The notes beneath the pieces are model-generated. The model had not been told where the DNA came from. It ran no database searches and saw nothing but the letters and a program-made list of their open reading frames with translations. Positions 12,068 through 25,950 of a stretch of DNA of 64,000 bases are shown here, piece after piece. A program made the position numbers and the translations under genes. The stretch is from Neospora caninum Liverpool (taxonomy: Eukaryota > Apicomplexa > Conoidasida > Eucoccidiorida > Sarcocystidae). Position 1 is the stretch's first letter. Each line of letters begins with the position of its first letter. Location: positions 1,829,920 through 1,893,919 of the forward strand of contig NC_018395.1 of assembly GCF_000208865.1 (NCBI RefSeq), written 5' to 3'.

Positions 12068-14110
12068 ACAGAGAGGCCTGGAGCGGCGACCTCTCTCCGC
12101 AGTGCCTCGGCATGCGTGGAAGCGGGGAAGAAAACATTCGGAGCAGGAAGACGCGCCCTGCTTTAGGAGAGACAAGGTTTTCGGCGGAGGAACAAAGCGT
12201 TCGAGGGCGAGAGCATACAGACTCAATGGTACTGAGATGAGTCTGCGGTGCTTTTTTCAGCAGTGATGAGTCCGGGCCGTGAGGGCCTCCGTGGCAAAGA
12301 GCGAACACGACAAGAGGCTGTGTTTCTGTGCAGGGGTGAGACGACGGGAACTAGGAACGCAAAAGGCAGAAAAGGAACCAGCAACTGAAGAACGCATGGA
12401 CAGGCGTCTTCGGTGTCTTCCGTGCAAGTGGAGAAGTTCGTTTAACTGAACCACGACAGGCTAGCAATCCAGAGGTCCTCGCACCCGATGGATGGTCTGA
12501 AATGTCTCTTATTAAACTCGTATTGCTATATACAGAGCTCTCCTTGTAATCGATACTGAAAGCCGCTTGGGTGGTGGCCTCGAAAACAAGCGTCCAACAG
12601 CCTGTCCGCGTCTTCCGCTCTTCACAAGAGTCGGCATTGACTCTGAGCAAATTGGCAGAAACAGTCTAGTCGCTAAGCCGGTGCGTGTGGTCGAGACACA
12701 GACAACTTAGTACGCGGGTGGGGGTACAAGAGAGAGGACGAAGCTGAAGCCGTAGATAACCGTTTGGCAACCTGTGCACTCTTCAGTCTTTCCGTGGCGG
12801 CGCGTGAGTGGCGTATGGGAGGTATCAACGCACACGTTATAGGCCCTCAATTGAACACCAAGTGCGCGTCTCCAGGCACGAAACGAATCCCGTCCCAGCT
12901 TCGAGCATTGCCGCTGTTCCTTGATCAAGCAAAACAACGCCTTCCTCTGTTGGTCGACTTCAGTGTTCTCCTATGCTTCCAGGGTCTTACGCACGAAATG
13001 CACCTCACCGAAGTTGCCTGCAAGATGACGTGAACACGCATTTCTTTCCACTGCTCCGACCAAGAGTGTCTGTCGGTAGAGAGAATGCGCTTCTACTCTC
13101 GCCCTCTGTTGCACAGCGGAAAACAGGTTCTACACACGTTCGCTTTGAGAAGCGTGTATCAGCTAAGCGCCTGGTGTTCTCGAAGCCATGGTGAATCACT
13201 CAGAAAGTTGATAGTTGTCCCGCTGGACTTCCGGGCGTCACCTCTGAGCGTTGTTTGCCGCTGTTGAAGCATAATTCTGCCATTTTCGTCTGCATCTTTG
13301 TTCAAACCATGTTGTCGACAGAGGCGGTCGTTCGTGGAGGATTTTTCTTTCAAACGATGTGAAAAACGGGGAAGACGCACTATGCAGGTGGGTCTGTGCG
13401 GTGATGAGCCGGCTGAGAAAGGTGTACATACACCCGATCTTCCACCTTTCGGAAACGGTAGGCGCAAAATCTGGGGCTACACTAACGCAAAGAGAATCAA
13501 TCCCCAGGAGTACCGCAGCGACCTCTATCTCTAGGCGCCACTATAACCCCCCAAGACCACTGCAATCGGTAGCTGGCATTCTCGCCGCGCTCACATTTCT
13601 TTTTCCTTCTTTGAAAACTCGCCCGAACGCAGAGACTAAAGGATGGGAGGAATAAACAAGGCCCCGAACGTGAAGATGACGTTGTCACCTGAAATCAAAA
13701 TGGGTTTTCCACGGATATCTACGAGTTCACACAGGCCTATCCATCTACATGAATATCATTAAGCCTACGTGTGCGAAGTTGCAACGAGAGAAGGACGCAA
13801 GAGTCTGCATGATTTATCCGTATTTACACGCAGGTATTAAGCGGATCGAATCCTGACACAGAACTGAGCCACTTGGACGCAGTGGGAAGAACAGTACGGC
13901 CATCGTTCTCCTCTCTCTCTGACAGCTCGTCTCTGTCCTAGCTCGTAAGGCCACGAAGACGGTGACCTCCTCAGCACCGAAAGTTCAGATGTGACGCGCT
14001 TTTCTTTCGTCTTCGATAGAAATTTGTCTCGCTTTCCTGTGTCTGTCGTCCTGTCGCTCCGCTGTGGGTCTTCTTTTTTCTCTCGTTCACTCAACCGGGG
14101 CAGCAAGCGC
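12068..14110. other. intergenic, convergent 3' ends
   Basis: About 2 kb between the SNAPC3-like stop (+) and the catalase stop (-). Only short, mutually overlapping open frames are present. No RNA gene or repeat was recognised. Confidence 0.5.
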
Positions 14111-17100
14111 CTACATCTTGGCTGGGCAGCATGCCGCAGCCGGCATGCCGATGGCGCGAGCGACGCGCTCGCCGTACTCGGGATCGCACTTGTAAAAAAT
14201 CTTCACTTGCCGCTCTTGAATCTGCCACAGCGATTGCAGAAAAGATTAGACCACACAGCCGGAAAACCCTAAACCCCCAAAGATGTGCCAACCCCGAGAT
14301 CTGCAGTGTGAGAGGCTGTCCTGACCGCTTACGTGCAACGACAATTCTCCAGCTTGTCTTGAGTGGCACTGGATGAAAATGAAGCTAAGAAGGACTCGGA
14401 TCTACCGTCGAATGACAAAGCAATACAGACACTACAGGAAAGAAGAGTAAATGTAAGTGGTCGGTGCGTACATCTCGTCTCGCCTGCTTGAGATCCTCGG
14501 CGATGTTGCCAATGAGCGCTTCCCTCTCTGGCTCAGTTAAGACGTTTCGATAAAAGATCCCGGGCTGCTCAAAGTCCTAGAAGAAAACAGAGGAGAGACG
14601 CCAGTGAAACTCCCGTGAACGCGTCCGCAGTTACACGTCACAAAGCGACGAATAGCCTTCCTCGGGAATTTCTACATATATGTTTAACGACAAATTCAGA
14701 ACCAGACTTACCATTATACATGTGAAGATAAACTCTGCAATTTGTATGTCGGAGGTATTCCCATATAAACGTAAAAATGGCACTCATATTTATATATATA
14801 TATATATATATATACACTTACGGGAACAAATGTGTTCGGATTTGTGTGACGTTGTGGAAATGTGCTCCGGTTGCCTTGTGATGCCCGTGTTTTCAGAACA
14901 GTGGTTTTCTTCACAGAGAGAGCAGCTGCGACGTTCATTGAGGTCGATCCCTGAAGTCCTCCCTCCGAGTTGTGGAACGCCCTCGTCTGCTGACAGCATT
15001 TGCTTAACAGTCCCCAAGCCGAACGAAAACATAAACGAGCGAGTACGGACACGTCTCGCTTCTGTGGCTTACACTATTGGGGTGCTCCTGAGGATGACAT
15101 CCAATGACGCCGCTCACTGCGGTCGTTCCCGACACAGCAGCGTTTTTGTCTTCCTTTGGAAAGCCGTTCACACTGTTTGGTTCGTAGTTCGCCTGTGCTC
15201 CTTTGTTGCCGTCGACGCACATCTGCCCATCGCGGACGGAGTAGTCGCCTCCACGAGAGTTCCACGGGCGGTTCACAGGAATTTGATGGTAGTTAGCTGC
15301 GCGAAAAAGCAGGAAACAGAGAAGTGTCTTCGAAGTTGGCTCAGAGCACCCGAGGCTGCATCCTCCACCCGCACGGCCCCTTCTGTCAGACAGGCAGATG
15401 CTTTGATCCAGCTTCGATGCGTTTGAGAATGCACACGACCTCAGAATGTATACCTCCAGTCTTGGCGATTCACGAAGACGAAGGCAATTGACAGAGTACT
15501 GAATTGAATGTTAGACTGTGGAACCCCCCCAAAATTTACTATGCTCCCCAAAACGCAGAAAGACATTCGCGCTAAAGAAATGTGTCCACGCTGCGTACAC
15601 ACCGGCGGTGCATATCGGAAAACGAGAGACCGGTAGTCCCAGAGGGAAGGATACGCCCCCGGAAATGTGCTTGGAAACTATCCATGACGCAGGGATTCAG
15701 AAAAAAAGAGGCCCCCGAAGTAAGCCGAGGAGGAGACAGAAGAATGAGGATATGAAAAGGGGCGAGACCTCGACAGAGAGGACGAAGAAACGGGCGTGGA
15801 GGCAGCACAAAGAGGGAGGGAAGCAAGCTAAACGAGCACCGCCAGAAGGACAAGCGGAAGAGAGAGAGAACGAGATATGGCGAGACAGGGGGCGACGAAC
15901 GTGGAGGCGAAACAGACTGAGGAAAGCGGCATGCGAACAGGTCATGAGAAACGACCTTAAATTCAAAGAACACCAGATGCGGTTAAGAAGACGTAAAAGG
16001 CGTTCGCCTGTCGATTTTGAATTTTGTCGAGGTCACAGCCTCACCGCCAAGTCTGTGTCGATGTGTGTCGATGTACGAGAACAAACGGCCCTGAAGCATA
16101 CGATCTTCGCTCGGCTCAATCCCTGGTACCATATGGGCTGGCGAAAACGCCGCTTGTTCCACGTCCTGGAAATAGTTTTCTGGGTTGCGATCCAACACAA
16201 GCTTGCCGACGGGGATGAGAGGATAGTCGTCGTGTGGCCACACTTTGGTCACGTCGAAGATATTCCATTTGTACGTCTCTGCATCTTTCATAGGCATAAC
16301 CTGAAGCAGTCCCAAAAAACACATAGAAAAACACGAGAAAACTGGTCTGCGTATCCGTGAAGTAACGTAGAAAAGCGACAGATAAACAAGCCGACACAGT
16401 GCTGGATCGAGCGCAGCAAGCGTGGTCATGTCGGGGTTTTTTCGCGTCTTTAGGTGCAGCACGAACAGACAACCTGTATGCCGAAGAGAGTCAAGGCGAG
16501 CTATTTCTCGGCACACGCAAGAATCGTGTAGACTACCGCCTTCCACTTCGACACCCTCCCGGTTCCGGGGGCCGAACGTAAAGGATTTTCTCTGCCACTC
16601 GCTCAAATCCCACCAAAAGAGACAAACGGGTGAATCCCTCAAGAACTGACGTGAGAGTGGACACAAGTGACCAGTCGGTTACACTGTTTTCCTGGATATC
16701 GCTCTTGTGCACGAAGAACGCACGCCGAGGACAGAAGTCGTACGCTCCCGTCGAACACGGCAAAAGGGTGGGAACTGGAGACCATTGAAACCTAGAAGGC
16801 ACCAGCCTACAGAAGACGCGCGGAACTCTCGACGGTCGTTTGGTCCAGAAAGAAATCGCTGGTCTTTCAAAACTCAAATGAAACCCGCCCTGTACCTGAA
16901 TACAGAAGGTCCAGGAGGGAAACTCCCGCATGGCAATGGCGTTAAAGAGGTCGCGAACCGCGTAATCGGGGTCTTCGCTCTCGAGCTGTTTCGCGCGGTG
17001 TCTGTTCAGGTTCTTGATTCCTTGGTTTGACTTGAAGTGCCACTTGACATAAAAAGCTTCGTTGTATCTGTTTCGGGAAACACACAGAAGAGAAAGCACG

Positions 17101-19890
17101 TGGAAAGACCTGAAAATCGAAAAGGACAAAACGGCACGGGAAGTAAAACGCATCGCGTTGCAGCGAACGAGTACGAAGCGGTCGGGAGGCAGCAGGCAAC
17201 AAATCAGTTTCCCGTTGCGTCGTTGCTATCTGTTGTTTGTAGCTTCGGTGATGATGTCCACCTCCTAGCAGGGAACAAAGAGCCTCTGTACTGTAGTCAA
17301 TCAACTCAAGGGGCTGCCGACTGTCAGTTCAGCCACGAGCGGCGTTCGAGACAAAACTAGTCGGCAAGTACTACAAAAAACAAAGAAGTATATACCTGTC
17401 TATCTCTACTTATACGCCTATGATTTATTTGTATACGCATGCGTGTATTTGTTTTCAATAGGGACACAGACAGATATATAACAAGTGCACAGGGCCGTCA
17501 CGAGAGGGAGAATTAGGCGCCTCTAGGCGTGGGCAAGTATGCCCCTTCTTGTTGAGGAATGTGGTGGTGTGTACAGGCCGAGGAGATACCAGATGCATCT
17601 GTGCGCATGCCTGCATTCTCACATGCGGATGTAGCCACTGTACAGCTTGGCACCCACGAGCAACCGTCATATTCAAATCGTTGGAGTGGACCGGCACGGA
17701 CGGAAAGTGGGCGCATACGAATAGACAGATTCGGAAAGAAACCGGTAAGAGTAGACAGTGCGTTGGCGCACGAAGACGAAACACATATGTGTGTTCACGA
17801 AGATAAACACCTATCAGTCCACAAGTTTTATCCGTATAAACAGGTATCTCCCAACCCCTACTTGTTCACGAATTTGAAGGTGTGACTCCCGAAGCCATGC
17901 ATATGGCGGAACCCGTCCGGCGTTCCGCGGTCGGTGTAAAGGAAGGTCACTTGATGCACGCTTTCCGGAACGAGCGAGAAGAAATCCCACACCATGTTGG
18001 GATCGTGGAGGTGCGTTTGCGGATGGCGCTTTTGCGAGTGAATGAAATCGGGGAATTTGATGGCGTCTCGAATGAAAAAGATCGGAGTGTTGTTCCCAAC
18101 CATATCCCAGTTGCCCTCCTCCGTGTAAAACTTGAGAGCGAAGCCGCGCGGATCGCGCTTCGTATCCGCACTCCCCAACTCTCCAGCCACTGTCGAAAAA
18201 CGAGCAAACACAGGTGTGCGCTTCCCGATCTTCTCGAACAACTTTGCTTTGCAGAATCTGGGGAAGAGATGGGACGCAACGGCAAAGAGCGCGAGGGAAG
18301 GAATGGGGAATCAGAGAAACGAAAACCAGAGGCAGGAAAAGGCGGGAGCAGCGGAAGAAGCAGAGAAGCGGAAAACGCGAGGGGGGAGGAAGTTTGAAGA
18401 AACCACGAGAAAGAGACAGAAAAGAAAGAGGAGAGCCGGGATGAGAAAGGAAGGCGAAGCAACCGAGAGGAACAGACGGAACAAAGACACGGAGACCAAG
18501 AAAGCGGGAAAGAAGACAAGAGAGCCGCAGGCTCAAAAGGGAGGTCTGGTGGGAAAAGACGACAAAGGAGTGTGGAGAACTTGAAAAGCGAGGTAAAAAG
18601 ACATTAGAGGAATATGCCCAAACAAGAAACGGATCGACGAAAGGAAGCATCCATTTTAACCCAAGGCAGACGTAGAATCAGTCTGTGGCAAATAGGTACC
18701 TCAGCGCCTTCTGTACCTGATATATATATATATATATATGGGTGCAGGCACATACCATGCACACCAGCGTGTAGATATGCCAGTATACATGTGGGTTCCC
18801 TCGCGAAAGGAAGAGACATCGGCACGGTGTAGACAGACGTTGAATCATTTTTGCACGCGACTAACGAGAACATTCATTAGGGAAAAAAGGAAATTATCTC
18901 ACTGGGTGATATCGTGAGTAACCTCAAAGTAGCCGAAGGCGCCAGCGCCCTTGGCGTGCACGACGCGCTCCTGTACACATAGCACGCAGCAGGTGAACTC
19001 GGATCGGGGTTACTGCCCCAACGACTGGAGGAAGGGTAACTGCCCATCAGCGGCAGTAAACAACAACGTCGGGCAAGCTTTATTCACAAACGATGGTAAG
19101 ATGTATGTGTGACTCCCTGAGCCTTCACGCACGTCGCCAATTCTGTCGGATTCGTGTGCTTGTAGAAGGCTCAAAATGTGACGCTTACCGGAATGCGTTC
19201 TCGATCGAAGTGGGCCAGCTTGTCGATGAGATGGAAGTTGCTCAGGACCTGCGTATAGTGCAAGGACACAAGGACGCGTAGGGGGAAAAGGGAGAAAAAC
19301 GCGCTTCAGTTCTCGTCACCACGTGGTCCGTTTAACGGCTACCAACACACCACCGGCAAGCGTTGCTCAACAAATGGCAATCCACAGATGTTGCCACTAA
19401 ATGTGGAAATAGCAGTGGAAACACATCCTCTTGTCCACGCGAGAGCCGACACGTTTGTCTGCACATATATCTGGTGCGAAACACAGAAGAGAATACCACA
19501 ACTGAGAAACGGGACCGGCCTTGCGCACAATTTTGCAGAGCAAACATTCATATCTATGTACACGTGGCGTGTGGGAGGCAGACAGAAAAGGGGTAACCGA
19601 GAGATATATGGATATACACGTATGCGAATACAGCAGTGGGGCCATGCAACGAGAAAATTTGTTTATTACGTGGTGTCACTGAACCTTCTTTCTCTCTACC
19701 TATATATATGCACACATACGCACGTGATGACAGATTGCCGCGCCGCGAGCGGCACAGATTCTCTTGTGCTTACAGCGGGGCCGAAGGGTCCAGCCGTTAC
19801 CGAGTTTTGGTTATCGTCGACGGGGTTTCCGGCCGAGGTCGTGATGACCGGCCCATACGGCTCAAATGCGGTGGGCGGAACCTGTGTCAT
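14111..19890 (-). CDS. CAT: catalase (haem, clade with peroxisomal-type signal)
   Basis: Nine exons: 19774-19890, 19189-19248, 18903-18970, 17862-18257, 16896-17067, 16045-16300, 15073-15296, 14472-14576, 14111-14221. All are GT-AG and phase-consistent, giving 502 residues. It converts hydrogen peroxide to water and oxygen. Visible active-site features are distal His64 (ERVVHAKG), Asn137 (VGNNTPIFF; the same 73-residue spacing from His as in human catalase) and the haem-ligand Tyr near 347 in [14 protein letters not shown]. The start MTQVPPTAF leads directly into the haem-catalase fold, so there is no presequence. The last residues, PAKM, form a PTS1-like tripeptide AKM, as I recall for Toxoplasma catalase. 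No frame break or missing catalytic residue is seen. Confidence 0.97.
18719..18739. repeat. (TA)n microsatellite in catalase intron 3
   Basis: Roughly ten TA dinucleotides within the intron between exons 3 and 4. A similar (TA)n tract lies at about 14791-14814 in intron 8 of catalase (between exons 7 and 8). Confidence 0.85.
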
Positions 19891-22800
19891 TGTTGTTGCC
19901 GGCGTGAGTAAGTTTTCCTTCGAGCGTCAAACGAACAGAAGGATCTCCTGATAGCCCAAAGCTGGATGGGCTGTCTTCACCTTTGGGGCGACGTAGAACA
20001 GTGTGTTTGACAAGAAGCGAAAGCACGCCTACATGCAAGCGCGTACAGCCCAGGCAAAACGAGGAAGTGGAGACAATTCCCCCCCAGGTATCCACAGATA
20101 CGTGCATATGAACGTCTGCTCGTCAGTGTAAATAGTTATTTAAATACGTGAGTGTACATGACTAGAGTCTTGGCGAGCTTTGGCCTGCAATATCTTTCAG
20201 CGGCATTGGTGTGAGGTAAATGCGGATATAATGGGGCTTGAAGGCGTTCACTCCTATCTCAAACTGAATCAACAACAGAAAAACCATCTGCCCACTGACT
20301 TCCAAATCCAGTGAAAGAGTAAACAGAAAGAGAAAGCGCACAGTTCAAATCCCACGGCAGCAGCGTCTGCCTGTGAAATGCTAGTTCGGTGTAGTGCAAA
20401 ACACATTCGCATGGAAAGTATTCAATGCAAAGCTGTTGCTCATCTGCCACAAAATCATGATGCACGTGTTAATTCCTGCTCCATAGTAACAACCGGCTCC
20501 TGGTTTTCGTGCCAGAACGGACACTTTGAATAGCAAAACTTGCCAAAAGTGTGGCCAGACCAACAGCTGGTTTCTGTAAAAGGATGAATCGGCAACTGCT
20601 CTCCCACTTGCCTCTGAAAGTGCAAAAGTGGTATTCTCGGGGTCGCAGAGAACCCCGAGACAAGGTCCGACTATTACAGTTTCGACAACATTTTGGGAAT
20701 TACAGACGTAGCAGAGATGATCGAAGGATCGTCACCAGCTCCCGAGTCATTAGCAACCGACTCACAATCCATAATTTCCCCGGAATCGCACGAATGTTAC
20801 TCGAGAACAGACGGAGAAGCAACGCTGACTTCATATTGTCTCTCTTGTGCAACTCATGAAGTGGTACTGTTTTCTGTTTCCTCATGTGATCATCTTCGCT
20901 CAACATCAAGCCAACAGAAACTCTGTTCGTTACCCAAGCCTACCTCTGGGATGCATACACGAAAGCACGGGAGTTTGCTTCAACAATGCTACAACACCCC
21001 AGCCGCAAGAGCGTTTGAAGTGTCCTCACAGAAGTTCAAAAGACTAATGTTAAGGATCGTTGCTTGGCACGCCGCGTGAACAAACATGAAGTGATGCAGA
21101 GCCGTTTCCGACGAAGTGCCGGGGAAACCACGCTTGAGCGGGAAAAAGGCAGGTCACGTCCCTCAGGAGCATGGACAGGGCGCAAACTCACTAACCAATG
21201 TACTTTCGCACAGAGCCACGGGCAAAAACGCATGAAACGGCCACTGGTGATAAGTGTAGAAGTCGGAAGTTTTGACTATTGCCCGTCACAATGGAAAAGT
21301 GGGGAAAGCGCGATCGCGGAAAGCTACACGGGGTGGGGGGGGCAACCGACAGCACACACTAGTTATTCGGTTCATTCCGAACGTGTCACAGAGTTTTAGA
21401 GGAAAGGAGTAGAGTAATCGTGATTTTTGACTTCCTCCAGTGATATTCAAAGAAACGAAGTTTCCGAAATCGTGCTGGGCATTCTAGAGTCACTCACGTG
21501 TGTGTAGTAGTAGTAGAAGTAAGTGTAGTCCTTTTCGTACACCTACTGCTCAAGATCCCATGTCCAGTGGCATGACTGGAACAGATGCGTTGATGAAGCA
21601 TACAACTTGTTCAGACGCTTTGAACACGGACAGGCAGAAAGACAAGGCATGAATGCTCCAACAGAAATAGTGCCGCGCATTCACAGTTGGAGAGGAGAGC
21701 CTGTTCTGCGTCTCAAATGGAACCCCGTGCCTCGCATGACGTAGTGTGGCACTCCAGTAGGTAGCCGCCGTCAAAAAACCTGTAGGCATTCCGGCTTTGT
21801 AAGCCTACGAGTGGCTCCAGTACGCAGAAAGCAAAAACGTACCGAGCAGACCGGCCGCATCATTATTATATGTCTGATGCATAGATACTGTATACTCTGT
21901 AGGGGTCAACTGAATTTGAGTTCCGACTGAATGAGAGCCTCCATTCTCGTGAGAAGAGGATCAGGTAAAAGAAAGGCCAACGACAGTGAATTTTAGGCAC
22001 GGCATGTACACCTCGCTCGAGTTACATAAACCACGCGAAAGAACAAGCTGACTAGCCGGTGAAAGAGCTCTGACACCGCAGCGACTTTTTCCTTTCGTGG
22101 CTGAAAGAGGACGCATGGTCGTCGGAACTACTGTGGTGTCCTGTTCCCGTCTCCGTAATACATCAACAGAGGCAGGAGCACATGCGAGAAGTGTCATCTG
22201 CTTTCTTTATTTAAACGTTTCCATGAGCCACACACGAATCACCAGGATCCTATGAGGACATGACAGGCTCTCCTTTTACATGAAACAGCGTTGTTGATGC
22301 CAATTAAGCCAAATGAGTATTCGAACACGCAGCGACTAACGAGGGTGTCCTGCGCCAGGCAATGCGTGAGTACATTAACAGACACACAGTTCTCCTCACA
22401 GGGGCATACTCTTCAAGGTGAAAGTGGAGTAAGAGTGAGCGAGGGGACGTTTCTGACGATCTTAAAATAATGCCCATCACTGCAAGAGGGTGGGGGTGCT
22501 GGAAGAATGGAACATCCTCGTCCCTTGATATCCGCACCAAACAAAGGATGACCTTGAGCGAACAGGAAAAAAAGATCCGAAAGCTTGAAAGCAGGCAACC
22601 TCAGTTTCACCATCAAACACTCCGCAGGTGAAGTCACATGTGACACAAAAATTCCTGCTACAAAACAAGGACGTCGTGAGAGCAGAGCTTGTCAGCGTTC
22701 GGCAACAGTCCCCAAACGAAGGCGAGACAAACAAATCTCTCTATCTCGGATTTGCCACAAACGTGTATTCCTGCATATACACAAATATATAGATCTGAAT

Positions 22801-24953
22801 GCTTGTAGATACGTATATGCATGTATAGCTGTAGGTTTTTCTATCGAACAATGGTTATTCACGTGCATACTTCGTGTACACACGCCTTCAGTCCCTTTCA
22901 TCGATATGATATGCACACGCTCCAGTAATACGTGCACATGGACAGGCATCAGTCGCGGTGAGAGTGTATGCTCTTCTACGCGTGTGCTTGCTGTCTTGTA
23001 TACATCAACGCATGCAGAGGAAAATTCAACACAAACATCCGTATCATTTTTTTGTGCACGCTACTGGACCTGGACGGAGTGATCTTGACAGCCGCCAACG
23101 TGGTCCCACTCCCAGAAAGGAACAGGGACGAAGAGACAAATCTCAACACCGAACTACAGAACTATATTTCTGCATGCTTTTTCTTCGCATATATATGTAT
23201 GTGTGGAAATACTTAGTGATATGAACACGTAGAAATACCTGGCAAATGAGTTTGTGGTCCAGTGGCCTTCATCGCAACCCACCATGTTGGTGACGGCCTC
23301 ACAGAAAAGGCCTTTTGCACGAGCTATTCGACGTGAGAACGCTATAGTGTTCGGAATTAGAGATACACTCTCACCCGAAGTCATTCAGGTTGTAACCTTG
23401 GACCAGAGAGCCATGTGTACACTCTGCTTAGGCAGAGCCACGAGGGAGGAACAGGTGTTTGGCCAGAAACAGAAAGTCCCTCCCTGGGCTGGTTTAAGTG
23501 GCTCTTGTTCCACCGGGAGAAGATTCTCAGGTTCAACCGAAACGAAGAGACCGCCACGCGTCACCTATGTTTCTCCTTTTTTCGTGCAAACCCTGAGAGG
23601 AAATCAGCGTCTTGGAAGATTACAGAGACCCCCTCTAAAAAATTGGGATTTGCCTCTGTTTAGCGTGTTGATGATAGTTTCCTGTTGCCATATTCGTTTG
23701 CGACGGGAGGGCCAGAACTGTCTCGTGCCGCACTCCGCGCCACACGAAATCACCATTTCACGAGAAACTTTCACGAAAGAACTGATCTTAGAGCCACGGC
23801 TGCACAAAGCATGCAATATTTTGGGCATGTGGTATTCACTCATCTGCATACCGTCGTCGCGTCCTTAGAACCGGCGAACGGAGCAATTTTTGCTCGACCG
23901 TTCTGAAATGGGTTCGTCAGAGAACCTCCGTTCTCGGGGGAGGCGAGTAGATGAGCAGACGACACAGGCAAGAGACACAGCTCTTGTATGCGAGACACAC
24001 ACATCCCGTCGACGTTACAGCTAGAGAAAATGAGAATTGGTTATTCCCTCTTGCATCCTTCGCCGCCGCAAAGAAGATTAAAAAAAAGATACACTGGACC
24101 TCTTGGTTTGTGGCCTTCGTATACTCCTTTCCTTCCAAAAGGTTATCTAGAACACTCTGACGGCGTTTGAACTTGTGAGGCTCCACTAACGCGAAGTGCC
24201 TTTTCTGTATCATCTCGGACGAGTCCCTTCCACCTGGTCTTGCTTGCCGTCTCGAAATCGTCCCTCCTTTGCGGTCAGAGAGACGAGATAAACACGGGCG
24301 ACGACAGGTGCGTCTTCCTCAGCGCCTAATCTGATCCAGGAGGAAGAATGGACGTGCCCCCTGGAACCGGGCCCGCGCCTCCAAGGCCCAGAGTAGTTCC
24401 TGTCGAGCGAACAGATGAGGAGAGATGCAAAAACGGAAGGATGAATGGAGACGGGAGTATGAAGCACTTCAGGGGACACAGTGGTTATAGGAAAGGCAAG
24501 AGAACAAAGAGACCAAAAGAGATGCGGCAACATACAAAACGATGTACAGACAAAAGTAACACACCAAAAGAACACCGTCCGCGTATTCTCTACACATTTT
24601 TCCTATCTCTATAGTTGGGGCGCGCGACGACGCCCCCGTGACACTGCTAGGTGGTCTGGCGCACATGCTGTCGTGGCGCAAAATGCTCTTTGTTGAAAAA
24701 GACTTACGTTGTCTTTGGACCCAAGTGAAGGAAAGGAAAATGAGAAAAAGCTGAACACATAGCGTGGAGAAGACGAATCACAAAACATGACTGAAACGGC
24801 AAGCTGACACGTCCAAGCAAAGGGGGCTGCTCCGGCCTCGCACACGGTCAAACCTACCACGTTGCTAGTCTCCAGGCTGTTTCACCGAAAGACGGACCAA
24901 TATGCCAGCTGACTGAACAGTCCCCACGCTTTCTCCGTCCAGTCATTCGCAGT
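19891..24953. other. 5-kb stretch without a resolved gene
   Basis: Lies between the catalase start (-) and the end of the four-pass membrane protein gene (-). It should contain the catalase promoter and 5' UTR near 19.9-20.2 kb. No open frame exceeds about 205 codons and none matches a family I know. A plus-strand frame at about 20618-20870 (containing NILGITDVAEMIEG and a CLSCATHE segment) is the most protein-like piece but could not be tied to neighbours by clear splice sites. Because two genes nearby use very short exons and introns, a hidden gene here is possible. Confidence 0.4.
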
Positions 24954-25950
24954 TCATCTGTTTGCTTCGACTAATGACGGCAAAGAGTACAGCTTCTGAA
25001 AGAGTGCTCCACTTCAGAATCACCATGTGGGAGAGAGCGCGGAACCGGTTCTGTCCAAACCACGTGACGCTCAGTTCCCTGCGCTCGAGTGGAAAAATGT
25101 GCAGCTACGACTCCGCTGTAGCGGCTGTACAAATGTGACTGACCTTGACAAGAAGATTGAACGTGGAAAGGCCAAGAGCCCAATTGTGTATGCCGTATGT
25201 CCAGCGGACCCGGAGATTTTCGCTCTCTGGAAAGCAGAGTTCAGCGTCGCCTTTTTCGCAGCTCCACGTTGAGTAGGCAATGAACAGCCACGTAATCTCC
25301 ACTACGGAGGCAATGCAGAGGAGTACAGCGTACTGTCGAGCACCTCGAAGAAGCCTTTTGACGCCAGTTACGCTCTTTGTCTCCCCGTCGACGCACCACA
25401 GGTGGTACCCTACTAAGTAAAGGACAAAGTTGAAGTCGGCCCTTCCAAGACAGGCAAAGAGGGAAGAAACGAGAAGGACCATAATGCATGTGACAATTCC
25501 CCCGCGGAGAGTACGTACGCCTGGCAAGTCTTCCGAGGAGGCATCAGCAAGGCGACTGCCTAGCCATCCAGCACGGAAAGAAGGTGGGAGAGCAGGGAGA
25601 AGAGCGGGAGGCTGGTTGTCATGGATGACTGTAACTGGAGCCGAGGACATAAAAAAGCTGCCGCCTGGAAGGACAGCTTGGGGGGGGTATGTGAAGCTGC
25701 CTGCGGCCGACGGCGCAACACCCGCGGATGGTAAACCTTGCGCACTCGTTACATACACCATTCCTGTAGCAGCTGATGCTGGTCCTGCGCCGAACGCAGA
25801 CGGGACTGTGGCGGCAGCGGATGGCATTCCCACAGAGGGACCAGCTGGTGTGCCGCTGCTTATGAGAACAGCTGGCCGCGTGGGCTCGTTCGCCGCTGAC
25901 GACACAGGAGCGTACTGGGCCGCATACGGATCGGGGAGTTGCGCCGCCAT
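24954..25950 (-). CDS. conserved-type four-pass membrane protein
   Basis: Main exon 25144-25950 (269 codons, ATG at 25950). The N-terminal half (about 1-148) is Pro/Ala/Ser-rich and probably cytosolic. Four hydrophobic segments follow: about 150-170 (VTCIMVLLVSSLFACLG), 173-187, 208-229 (QYAVLLCIASVVEITWLFIA) and 250-268 (WTYGIHNWALGLSTFNLLV). Conserved-looking polar and aromatic residues lie within the helices. I prefer a splice from donor GTCAGT after FNLLVK to 24995, giving a second exon 24954-24995 that encodes KLYSLPSLVEANR. Reading straight through instead stops at 25105. No signal peptide. I do not recognise the family; the topology suggests a small endomembrane or transport-related protein. 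Confidence is high that it is a gene, low on its 3' end and function. Confidence 0.65.

Noticed and set aside
18214..18584. Plus-strand Lys/Arg/Glu-rich frame in a catalase intron
   Set aside because: Lies in the intron and exon 4 region of catalase on the opposite strand; composition only reflects a purine tract.
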